Shown one piece after another: positions 25,067 through 32,711 of a DNA stretch of 64,000 bases. The notes below the pieces were generated by a model. It was not told the DNA's origin. It did no database searches and worked only from the letters and a program-made list of their open reading frames with translations. A program made the position numbers and the translations under genes. The number at the start of each line of letters is the position of its first letter. The first letter of the stretch is position 1. The stretch comes from Collinsella sp. (lineage in GTDB: Bacteria; Actinomycetota; Coriobacteriia; Coriobacteriales; Coriobacteriaceae). Location of the stretch: the NCBI GenBank assembly GCA_019414205.1, contig DXML01000011.1:62001-126000 (forward strand), given 5' to 3'.

Positions 25067-26530
25067 CTACACCGGAAGCATGCCAGAGATTGCCGTTACG
25101 ATCAGGCCAAAGACGACCATGAAAATGAAGAACTTCCAAATGGTCTTCCACCATTGGCCAAACGAGATCTTTGCCACGGCAAGGCCGGCGACCGTCATGC
25201 CCGCCACGGGACTGATGGTGTTGATGGTCTGATTAGCAAACTGGAGCGCGGTAACAGCTGCCTCGGGATTGAGGCCCATAAGCTCGGTCAGGGGGCCCAT
25301 AACAGGCATGGTGAGCGCCGCCAGGCCAGAACTCGAGGGAACCAGCAAAGAGAGCAGGCCAAGGACGATATACATAAACGTGGTGTAGACGGCGGCGGGT
25401 GCACCGGCGAGCGCAGTAGCGAGCGCCTGGAGAATGGTGTCGATGATCATGCCGCCCTCGGCGATGACCAGAATACCGCGAGCGATACCAATAACGATGG
25501 CGGCGTACGCAAAGTCGGCGAGACCTTTAACGAACTCCTCAGCAATCGTCTGCTGGTCAAGACCGCCCAGGATACCGGCAAGCAAGCCCATGCCAAGGAA
25601 CACGGCGGAAATCTCATTCATGTACCAACCCTGGGTAACAAGACCCCAGACGATAATGCCCATACCGCAAGCAAAATCGATAAGCACGAGCTTCTGACGG
25701 ATAGTGAACTCTTCCTCGATGGAGGCATCGGTCACGGAAAACTCGATACGCTTGAGCTTATCGTCCTCGTACGTAATGGACGACTCGGGGTTTTTCTTGA
25801 CGCGCATGGCGTAGCGCATGGCCCATGCGATACCGACGGCAGTGAAGATGACCCAAGAAACGGCGCGCAGCCACAGTTGCGGATTGCCCTCGATGCCGAT
25901 AATGCCCTGTGCGATCAAGACGTTAAACGGGTCGATGGTCGAAGCACAATATCCCAGGTTAGGACCAAGGAAGCAGATGATGAATGCCGTCATCGAGTCA
26001 TAACCGATACCCATCATGATGGGAATGAAGATGGCATAGAACGGCAGGGCTTCCTCAGACATACCAAACGTAGTGCCGCAAATGGACAGCAACGTCATCG
26101 TGATGGGAATGATGAGGATGTCCTTGTTCTTGAGCTTTTTAATCACACGGCTCATGCCGGCATTCAAAGCGTTGGTCTTGGTGATGATTGCGAACGATCC
26201 GCCAATCAATAAGACGAACGCAACGACGTCGGCAGCCTCTTGGATGCCCTTAGTGGGCGCTTGCAGGACCGCGAAGATATCCTGACCCAGATTGATGGTC
26301 TCGCCGGTCTCGGAATCGGTGTAGTTCTTATCGACCTGTTCATAGGTTCCAGCAACGGCGACTTCACGCTCGCCCGCCGCTGTCGAAATCGTCTTGCGCT
26401 GATACTGACCAGAGGGAACGATCCAAGTCAGGACCGCAAAGACAACGATCAGCAAGAACATGATCGTATAGACATGCAGTAATTTGAACTTAAAACGTCT
26501 GTTTGTCTTCTTCGCCTTCGTATCTGACAT
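25067..26530 (-). CDS. YfcC-family (DcuC superfamily) transporter
   Basis: A 487-aa membrane protein with about 12 helices. The family opening is a basic N-terminus then VYTIMFLLIVVFAVLTWIVPSG. Repeated re-entrant loops are recognisable (SICGTTFGMSEEALPFYAI; LVPSSSGLAALTMPVMGPL). YfcC proteins take up amino acids, dicarboxylates or arginine-type substrates. As the only transporter of the fructoselysine operon it is the probable import route, replacing FrlA of E. coli or the ABC system of Bacillus. GGAGG lies seven bases before the ATG at 26530. Confidence 0.85.
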   Translation of the reverse strand: MSDTKAKKTNRRFKFKLLHVYTIMFLLIVVFAVLTWIVPSGQYQRKTISTAAGEREVAVAGTYEQVDKNYTDSETGETINLGQDIFAVLQAPTKGIQEAADVVAFVLLIGGSFAIITKTNALNAGMSRVIKKLKNKDILIIPITMTLLSICGTTFGMSEEALPFYAIFIPIMMGIGYDSMTAFIICFLGPNLGYCASTIDPFNVLIAQGIIGIEGNPQLWLRAVSWVIFTAVGIAWAMRYAMRVKKNPESSITYEDDKLKRIEFSVTDASIEEEFTIRQKLVLIDFACGMGIIVWGLVTQGWYMNEISAVFLGMGLLAGILGGLDQQTIAEEFVKGLADFAYAAIVIGIARGILVIAEGGMIIDTILQALATALAGAPAAVYTTFMYIVLGLLSLLVPSSSGLAALTMPVMGPLTELMGLNPEAAVTALQFANQTINTISPVAGMTVAGLAVAKISFGQWWKTIWKFFIFMVVFGLIVTAISGMLPV

Positions 26531-26572
26531 AGATACCTCCAAAGAACTCGAGACTGCATCGCATCTCGCTTC

Positions 26573-26638
26573 AACGTTTGCACAAGGCAAACGTTCTATG
26601 ACGTTCTATAGATTACCAGCAGCTTTTCTCGTCATCAA
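26573..26638 (-). promoter_or_regulatory. Promoter with palindromic operator for the transporter-frl operon
   Basis: On the minus strand -35 TTGATG (26633-26638) and -10 TAATCT (26610-26615) are spaced 17 bp. Downstream come direct repeats ATAGAACGT x2 (26593-26611) and a perfect inverted repeat AACGTTTGC-N5-GCAAACGTT (26573-26595). The GntR protein encoded just upstream is the natural candidate to bind here. Confidence 0.7.
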
Positions 26639-26748
26639 GATAATTTCAAACTGATTGCCGCAACGCGGTTGAACGGTTGCGTTTGCGCCGTGAACGGTAT
26701 GGAAACGCCCGGTGAGATGATCCACCGCGCGTCTCCATTCGCAATGTC

Positions 26749-27492
26749 CTAGATGTCAAAAACGTAGCGAGACCCAACGATCCGCTGACGACCGATGATA
26801 AACGGCCGCCGCTGCTCATCAAAGAAGAAGGCTTCCATATAAAACAAGGGTTCGCCAACGGGAACCGCCAGCAACCGAGCGACCTCGGGCGATGTGCACG
26901 CGATCTCGAGCGTGCACGGGTCGGTAAACGCAGGCGTCCGCCCCGTCCGGTTGCGCACGAACTCAAAAATGGATTGGTTAGATAGAGGCGCCGTTGATAG
27001 ATAGGCGTTGTCCTCGTAAACGTATATGTTGTTCTCAAGCATGACAGGGACGCCATCGGCAGTACGCACGCGCTCAACGCAAATCAAGTCAGTTCCAACG
27101 GGAACACCAAAGAACTGTGCTTCGGTGGAATCCGCCGGCAGTATCTTTCTCGAAATGACACACGCCCCCGGTTCCATTCCGTTAGCGCGGCATGCGTCCG
27201 AAAAACTCTGGACGTCATCCTTCTGGCGAATCTTGCGCTTGAGCTTGGGGGCATTGACAAACGTGCCTTTCCCCTGTCGCTTCGTTAGATAGCCCTGTTG
27301 GACGAGCTCCTCAATAGCGCGTCGCACGGTAACGCGGCCAACTTTATAGCTCTCAGCCAATTCGAATTCGTTGGGTATCCGCGCACCTGCCTTGTAGGCA
27401 CCGGAGTTGATTTCGTTTTTAATGATATCAATGACCTGTTGGTACAGCGGTATCGCTGCTTTACCGTCAGTTAGCCCTTCAGTCGGTGGCAT
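26749..27492 (-). CDS. GntR/HutC-family regulator, FrlR-like
   Basis: A 247-aa repressor. The N-terminal winged helix is YQQVIDIIKNEINSGAYKAG, then YKVGRVTVRRAIEELVQQGYL and RQGKGTFV. The C-terminal UTRA domain (about residues 95-245, with DLICVERVRTADGVPVMLEN) binds a small effector. FrlR of Bacillus and E. coli belongs to this subfamily and responds to glycated substrates. The gene is transcribed toward the operon and separated from it by the promoter/operator at 26573-26638. Confidence 0.87.
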   Translation of the reverse strand: MPPTEGLTDGKAAIPLYQQVIDIIKNEINSGAYKAGARIPNEFELAESYKVGRVTVRRAIEELVQQGYLTKRQGKGTFVNAPKLKRKIRQKDDVQSFSDACRANGMEPGACVISRKILPADSTEAQFFGVPVGTDLICVERVRTADGVPVMLENNIYVYEDNAYLSTAPLSNQSIFEFVRNRTGRTPAFTDPCTLEIACTSPEVARLLAVPVGEPLFYMEAFFFDEQRRPFIIGRQRIVGSRYVFDI

Positions 27493-27520
27493 ATACCCTC
27501 TCCCAGCGCAATTACGTCTA

Positions 27521-27558
27521 AAACGGGCTTAAGGGCATTCAACAAGTCCTTAAGCCCG
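27521..27558 (-). terminator. Intrinsic terminator after the HAD phosphatase gene
   Basis: Eleven-base stem CGGGCTTAAGG/CCTTAAGCCCG followed by UUUU on the minus strand. It isolates the gntR/frl operon from the upstream HAD genes. Confidence 0.85.
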
Positions 27559-27642
27559 CATTAGCTTAAAGTATGCTAGGTGTCGCACCAAAATGTCGGG
27601 TATTTACTCATCGGACCCGAAAAACGCGCAACTAACGCGCTC

Positions 27643-28302
27643 TTACGCGAGTTCCAGCAGGTCCGGCAGCTGATCGATAATCTTATCCGCGGCGTCCTGA
27701 CTAAAGCCAAAGCGCTCCTCGCGCTTGGCGATGACTGTCAGACCGGCGCGCTTGCCGGCAGTGATGCCAGGCACCGAATCCTCAACGCAGCAGCAGCGAT
27801 TCGCGGGCAGCCCCAGCAGGTCCAGCGCATGCAGGTAGATGTCGGGCTCGGGCTTACTCTCCTTAAACTGCTCGCCGCTCACCACATACTCAAAGGCATC
27901 CGACAGCCCGCACGCGTTGAGCACTTCCTCGATGCTATCCATGGGAGACGAGCTGGCAAGCGCCACGCGAACGCCACGGCGTGGCAGCTCTCGAATCGTA
28001 TCCACGGCGCCTGGGTTAATCAAAGCCTGATAGTCGCGCGGACGCTTATGCGCCCACTCGTCCCAACGGACCAACGCTTCCTCGCCAGTGAAATGCCCCT
28101 TACCGGCGCGCTCAAACCAATCGACCAGCATATGCAGGAAGAACTGATGCGAGGTACCGACTTGCCCATTCAACTCCTCTTGAGTCAGGTTAAGCCCAAG
28201 CTCCTTGGCAAACGCGGCAGTCTCGCCCAGGTAGTAATACTCGGTATCGACAATGACACCGTCCATGTCAAAGATAACGGCGTCGAACGGAAATGCGGAC
28301 AC
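27643..28302 (-). CDS. HAD-family phosphatase, beta-phosphoglucomutase/GPP-like
   Basis: A 219-aa haloacid-dehalogenase-fold protein of subfamily IA. Motif I is FDAVIFDMDGVIVDTE with the nucleophile Asp, motif II is VALASSSPMDSI, and motif III/IV is KPEPDIYLHAL...CCVEDSVPGITAGKRAG. The long helical cap fits sugar-phosphate phosphatases or phosphoglucomutases. The exact substrate is unknown. The GTG at 28302 is preferred because GGGAGGG is five bases upstream. The frame is open further upstream but runs into a terminator hairpin. Confidence 0.85.
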   Translation of the reverse strand: MSAFPFDAVIFDMDGVIVDTEYYYLGETAAFAKELGLNLTQEELNGQVGTSHQFFLHMLVDWFERAGKGHFTGEEALVRWDEWAHKRPRDYQALINPGAVDTIRELPRRGVRVALASSSPMDSIEEVLNACGLSDAFEYVVSGEQFKESKPEPDIYLHALDLLGLPANRCCCVEDSVPGITAGKRAGLTVIAKREERFGFSQDAADKIIDQLPDLLELA

Positions 28303-28321
28303 GGCACCCTCCCTAACAAAA

Positions 28322-28343
28322 GGGCGCCCGCAAGCAGGCGCCC
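28322..28343 (-). terminator. Intrinsic terminator between the HAD genes, abutting the next RBS
   Basis: Stem GGGCGCC/GGCGCCC with a short loop, followed by UUUU on the minus strand. The next gene's GGGAGGG starts within 10 bases, so it probably acts as a partial terminator. Confidence 0.7.
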
Positions 28344-28366
28344 AAACCATGCATTAATCGGCGATT

Positions 28367-29209
28367 CTAACCCAGCAGCTTATCCAGCGCCACTGCAATA
28401 CCGTCTTCGTTGTTATTGGCGGTTACCATCTGGGCAACTGCCTTAACCTCATCGACGGCGTTGCCCATGGCAACACCGGTGCCGGCCCACTCAATCATGG
28501 ACTTGTCGTTCTGGCCGTCGCCAAACGAGACGACCTCGCTGGCATCGATACCGAGCTTGGGCAGGGCACCCTCGAGCGCACGGGCTTTGTCGATACCGGG
28601 CGCCGTGTACTCAAAGTACCAGTCGGCCGTAAACATGCCCGAAAGCGTCTGGGTAAAGGGCGCATACATCTCCTCGTAATGCGCCTGCAGGTAGGTCGGA
28701 TCACCCGCCGTCAGCAGCTTGTCCACGGGATAAGTGTCCACGACCTCATGCAGGCTCTCGACCTCGCGAATCTTAAGATCGCACGCATCGCGCTCATACT
28801 TGACGATATTCTTCCGCAAGCCGTCAGGCAGCGTGATCATGCAATGGTACGAGTCCTCGACGTGCAAATCGCGACCGAGCGAAATCATAGGAATCACGTC
28901 GAAATTGCGCAGATGATCAATCAGACGGTGCAGTTCGTCAGCCGGCATGGCCTGATCAAAAAGGACCTCATCGGTCTGAGCGTCGACCACGTGCGCGCCA
29001 TTAAAGGCAACTAGCAGACCATCATGGTTTTGAAGGTCGAGCTCCTGCGCCAAGGCGTGCAACCCCCATGCGGGACGGCCCGAAGCCAAGATGAGCTTAA
29101 TGCCCGACTCCTGCGTCGCGAGCAGCTTCTCGCGCGTACGCGGGCTGATGACCTTTTGGTCGTTGGTGAGCGTACCGTCGATATCCATTGCGATGGCTTT
29201 AATTGCCAT
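28367..29209 (-). CDS. Cof-type HAD-IIB sugar-phosphate phosphatase
   Basis: A 280-aa phosphatase. AIAMDIDGTLTNDQ gives the catalytic DxD, LILASGRP gives motif II, and VVSFGDGQNDKSMIEWAG and GVAMGNAVDEVK give motifs III and IV. The C2B cap lies between. Such enzymes dephosphorylate sugar phosphates, flavin mononucleotide or pyridoxal phosphate with broad specificity. Start at the ATG at 29209 with AAGGAGG. It is co-directional with the smaller HAD gene. Confidence 0.87.
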   Translation of the reverse strand: MAIKAIAMDIDGTLTNDQKVISPRTREKLLATQESGIKLILASGRPAWGLHALAQELDLQNHDGLLVAFNGAHVVDAQTDEVLFDQAMPADELHRLIDHLRNFDVIPMISLGRDLHVEDSYHCMITLPDGLRKNIVKYERDACDLKIREVESLHEVVDTYPVDKLLTAGDPTYLQAHYEEMYAPFTQTLSGMFTADWYFEYTAPGIDKARALEGALPKLGIDASEVVSFGDGQNDKSMIEWAGTGVAMGNAVDEVKAVAQMVTANNNEDGIAVALDKLLG

Positions 29210-29698
29210 ATGTGCCTCCTTGCATCGTTTTTATCGCGCACTATCTTATCCGAGCCGGGGCACGTTCACACAGCGCGCGCATGACGGTTGCAAAACCACC
29301 CCATTTGAAACAAAGGCAAAAAAGTACTTGCAAAGACGCGTTCCGACATATAAGTTGATAAAAGACCGCCATTGCGGTTTTAAGTAGATCGAGCATATGA
29401 AGTTTGAGTTTTAGCGTGTAAGAGAAGGAAGATCGGCAAAGTACAACCCCAAACGCAATGACAACTTAATGAGGTAACTGCCACATGTGAGGCACCCAGG
29501 GCATTGCTGTCTCGATTTTGAGCACGATGCCTTCCGCCTTGCATGGGCCGTTCCATCCCGCCCCTGCAGCAACTGCCTCACGGGCTCATTGAAAACCGCA
29601 TAGCACCCCAACGTCAGCACATCACCCACGGCAAGCACATCACTCACGACAACCAACACATCAACAAACAGCACGAACATCAACCGATTGGAGAAGCT
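29210..29698. other. Intergenic region, divergent control region
   Basis: 489 bp between divergent genes. A possible plus-strand promoter is TTGCAA (29328-29333) with TATAAG (29349-29354), but the spacing of 15 is short. A small ACCGC-CATT-GCGGT hairpin with U tail follows at 29365-29378. Bases 29600-29690 are rich in CA repeats with no secondary signal. I see no convincing gene here. Confidence 0.5.
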
Positions 29699-30589
29699 AT
29701 GACAAACCACCACGCTGAAGACGGCGATCAGAAAAGCATTCTGGATGCCCGCATTGAGCGAGCATATGCAAACGAATATGACGCCGCCTTTGCCGCCGCG
29801 ACCATCAAGAACTATGCGTCGCTACCGCTCGCGACGCTCTTGGCCGACCACCCTCAACTGCTGAAGCGCTGCACAAAAATCATGGGCGACCCCGACATTC
29901 GCAAGCTGACAGACCCCTATGCCCCAAAACGCGACAACGATTCGTACGTTCTTACCGTAGGCTGCCTAGCCCATATGCTTACGGCGCTCGACACGAAACT
30001 CAAGCTCGAATGGGAACCCGACGAGCGTCATGAACTCGAAAGCAAGCGGAACACCCTGCGCACCGCACTGTTCCTTCCGTTGGACGGCCTCAAGCGCTGC
30101 AACGTCGAGCTCAATACACAGGCGCGGCAAAAGCCCGGGACCACGGGGCAGAAAACTCCAAGACCCCATGCGGCCATCGTCGACCGCAACCGATATAACC
30201 GCATGACCACGCACTTTTCCGCCGAGGGAGCAGCCATAAGGACGCTGATCGACCTGCTGTGCCTCCTGAGCATCAACGAGCTATTTGAGGGCTATCTCGC
30301 CCTTGTTCCCGCGACGGCACCCAAGTCGGTAGCAAAGATCATCGAGACCTGCAGACGCCAGTTTGAGCGCCATCGCAATGGCAGCGAGATGAACGCCAGC
30401 ATCGCGCAGTACTACGCGGCTCATTACAAAAATGACGGATGTGCCCCTATCGAGCATCAGCTGCGGCTCGCCTACACCACGCCCGCCGCAACGCTCTATC
30501 GCTTTGGAGCCCTTGGCGCTTGCGAGCCGCACGAACAGGCAGCCTGCCCCACAACCGAGCTCGATCTCAGGCTCGGACGAACCCTGTAG
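29699..30589 (+). CDS. Unrecognised 296-aa protein, first gene of a ClpP/VirD4-like operon
   Basis: I do not recognise a family. The protein is soluble, with no signal peptide or membrane helix, mostly alpha-helical by composition, and has basic patches (LDGLKRCNVE; RQKPGTTGQKTPRPH; RNRYNRMTTHF) that could contact nucleic acid. The N-terminal ~30 residues are acidic and hydrophilic. GGAGAAG lies six bases upstream of the ATG at 29699; a frame extending to 29543 lacks a good site. The ClpP-like gene follows 66 bp later. Confidence 0.7.
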   Translation: MTNHHAEDGDQKSILDARIERAYANEYDAAFAAATIKNYASLPLATLLADHPQLLKRCTKIMGDPDIRKLTDPYAPKRDNDSYVLTVGCLAHMLTALDTKLKLEWEPDERHELESKRNTLRTALFLPLDGLKRCNVELNTQARQKPGTTGQKTPRPHAAIVDRNRYNRMTTHFSAEGAAIRTLIDLLCLLSINELFEGYLALVPATAPKSVAKIIETCRRQFERHRNGSEMNASIAQYYAAHYKNDGCAPIEHQLRLAYTTPAATLYRFGALGACEPHEQAACPTTELDLRLGRTL

Positions 30590-30655
30590 CCCGCCAGCCC
30601 CTCCGCGGGCAACAGTCCTATTCCTCCACAACACAACCAACAGAAAGGAGTCCTC

Positions 30656-31273
30656 ATGGACACCAATCATTCCCCCATCATCAGCCCCCTCACCATGCGT
30701 GAATCCGCCCGAGGCATCACGCTCACCAGCATTTACGATGAGATGCTCGCCCGTCGCGAGCTCTCCGTCATGGGAAACATCGAAACCCCGATGGCCCACG
30801 ACCTATGCCAGCAGATCCGCCTGCTCGATGCCACCGACCCCAGCCGCCCCATCACCATATTTGTCGCCAGCGCCGGCGGAAGCGTGCGATCGGGTCTTGC
30901 GATCTATGACGCCATGCGCCTCGCATCGTGCCCCATCCGCACCGTCTGCCTGGAATTCGCCGCGTCCATGGGCGCCGTGATCTTTATGGGCGGCGACGAT
31001 CGCCGTATGGCGCCCCATGCAGAGCTCATGATTCACGACCCGCTGATCCCCCAGGGGGCAGGCGGCTCGGCACTTGCGCTGCAGGAAACCAGCCGGCGTC
31101 TCATGCAGACCCGCAAGACCCTCACGCAAATCCTCTCGGACCGCAGCGGCCTCACGCCCAAGCGCATCCAGTCCCTCACTGCAAAAGACACCTACCTTTC
31201 GGCCGAGCGCGCCGTCGAGCTCGGCTTTGCCCACGAAATCCTCTCGACCACCAAGGAGGTCGCCCATGTCTAA
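30656..31273 (+). CDS. ClpP-like serine protease
   Basis: A 205-aa protein of the ClpP/crotonase-like peptidase fold. ITIFVASAGGSVRSGLAIYD is the oxyanion strand, EFAASMGAVIF carries the nucleophile Ser, HAELMIHDP the catalytic His, and AKDTYLSAERAVELGF the late Asp region. It is not a housekeeping ClpP: the N-terminal axial loop differs, and it is encoded beside a VirD4-like ATPase instead of clpX. Similar stand-alone ClpP-like proteases are known in phages and integrative elements. AAAGGAG precedes the ATG. The stop overlaps the next start. Confidence 0.85.
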   Translation: MDTNHSPIISPLTMRESARGITLTSIYDEMLARRELSVMGNIETPMAHDLCQQIRLLDATDPSRPITIFVASAGGSVRSGLAIYDAMRLASCPIRTVCLEFAASMGAVIFMGGDDRRMAPHAELMIHDPLIPQGAGGSALALQETSRRLMQTRKTLTQILSDRSGLTPKRIQSLTAKDTYLSAERAVELGFAHEILSTTKEVAHV

Positions 31274-32570
31274 CCTCGCCAGCCGCCTCGCCGCATCTGA
31301 GTCCGCATCGTCCACCATCCTCGCCAAGGATCGAACGCTTTCCTGCGACACCCGCCAAACGGGACTCAACAACAACGCACTTGTGATCGGCCCCTCGGGA
31401 GCCGGCAAGACCCGAAACGTCCTCAAGCCCAACCTGCTGCAAATGAACGCAAGCTACATCGTGCTCGACACCAAAGGCACGCTCTGTCGCGAAGTGGGAC
31501 CCGTGCTGGCAGCCCACGGTTACTGCGTGCAATGTCTCAACTTCGCCGACCTCAACACCGTCCCGGCCCTTGCGCCCGACATCGAGCGCTGCGGCTACAA
31601 CCCCCTGAGGCACATTCGCCGCAAGGCGGACGGCAGGCCCAACCAGCAGGACATCCTCTCGGTGGCAAAGGCCATCTGCCCCATCGAGGACAACAACCAG
31701 CCTTTTTGGGATCATGCGGCGGCAAACCTGCTGTCGTGTCTTATCGCCTACGTCACCGAACAGCTGCCCGCCGACGAGCAGACGATCAGCTCGGTCATCA
31801 AGTTGATCGAGCACCTGCAGGACGGTGCCACGGGTCGATTGTTTGACGACCTGATCACGACCGACCCCCAAAGCTATGCCCTCTCGCTATGGCGGCGCTA
31901 CGCCATTACGCAAAATGCCGAGCGCATGCACGCGAGCATCGTCGGCATCCTTGCCGAAAAGGTCATGTGTCTGGGATTCGACGGTGCGGCACAGCTCTAT
32001 CGTGAGTGCCATCAGGTGGACTTCGCTTCCATGGGACACACCCCCTGCGCCCTGTTTGTAACCGTGAGCGATATTGACCGCAATCTCGACCCGCTGACCG
32101 GCCTCTTTATTTCGCAGGCGTTTATGGGCCTCATTCGTGAGGCCGATAGGCAGCCCGACGGCAGCCTGCCCGTGCCCGTGCGCTTTATGCTCGATGACTT
32201 CGCAAATCTGCAGATCCCCCAGATCGACAACGTGCTCTCGATTATCCGAAGCCGCAACATCTGGGCAACGCTGCTGCTGCAGTCGACCAACCAGCTCGAT
32301 GCGCTCTATGGCGAGGCACGCGCACGCTCCATCATGGGCAACTGCGACACGCATCTGGTGCTGGCGTTCCAGGATCCCGAGAGTGCCCGGGTGTTTTCCG
32401 ACCGCGCCGACGCGCTGCCCAGCACGCTCATGGCGACGCCGATCGATCGCTCGTGGCTCTTTGTACGCGGTCGCACTCCCGAACAGGTCGAGCGCTTTAG
32501 GCTCGAAGACCATCCGCTCTACGGGGAGCTGCCCGAGGCGCAGCGAGGCCATGCGGAGGCCGAGCTCTAG
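31266..32570 (+). CDS. Soluble VirD4/TraG-like ATPase
   Basis: A 434-aa protein of the type IV coupling protein superfamily. ALVIGPSGAGKTRNVLKP is Walker A (about residues 40-56), VLDTKGTL follows, VRFMLDDFANLQIP is Walker B, and LLLQSTNQLDALYG is the TraG-type sensor segment. Unlike true coupling proteins it has no N-terminal membrane anchor; it starts directly at the ATPase domain. It overlaps the ClpP-like gene by 8 bp (GGAGG at 31256). No relaxase, mating-pore or integrase gene is seen within 10 kb, so it may be repurposed or a relic. Confidence 0.85.
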   Translation: MSNLASRLAASESASSTILAKDRTLSCDTRQTGLNNNALVIGPSGAGKTRNVLKPNLLQMNASYIVLDTKGTLCREVGPVLAAHGYCVQCLNFADLNTVPALAPDIERCGYNPLRHIRRKADGRPNQQDILSVAKAICPIEDNNQPFWDHAAANLLSCLIAYVTEQLPADEQTISSVIKLIEHLQDGATGRLFDDLITTDPQSYALSLWRRYAITQNAERMHASIVGILAEKVMCLGFDGAAQLYRECHQVDFASMGHTPCALFVTVSDIDRNLDPLTGLFISQAFMGLIREADRQPDGSLPVPVRFMLDDFANLQIPQIDNVLSIIRSRNIWATLLLQSTNQLDALYGEARARSIMGNCDTHLVLAFQDPESARVFSDRADALPSTLMATPIDRSWLFVRGRTPEQVERFRLEDHPLYGELPEAQRGHAEAEL

Positions 32571-32648
32571 ACGCAGGGCCCTCGCAGCACGCGACGCTCC
32601 GGCGAAGATCCTTAAAGGCCGTGCGCCCCGGGGCCACGGCAAAGCAAA

Positions 32649-32677
32649 GGGGCCCGCATCCGATGGGATACGGGCCC
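32649..32677 (-). terminator. Intrinsic terminator after pgi
   Basis: GGGGCCCG/CGGGCCCC stem extended by AUCC/GGAU, followed on the minus strand by UUUGCUUUG. It also separates pgi from the convergent VirD4-like operon. Confidence 0.75.
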
Positions 32678-32711
32678 CTGGCTATAAGGCGCGATGCGTT
32701 AACAGCAGCGA

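Noticed and set aside
29411..29713. Minus-strand 100-codon frame upstream of the 296-aa protein
   Set aside because: No ribosome-binding site, Cys/Ser/Val-rich nonsense translation, and it overlaps the likely promoter region of the plus-strand operon.
31266..32570. Evidence for a full conjugative element around the VirD4-like gene
   Set aside because: No relaxase, VirB4/TraE, integrase, att repeat or composition change was found on either side; pgi and HAD genes flank it.
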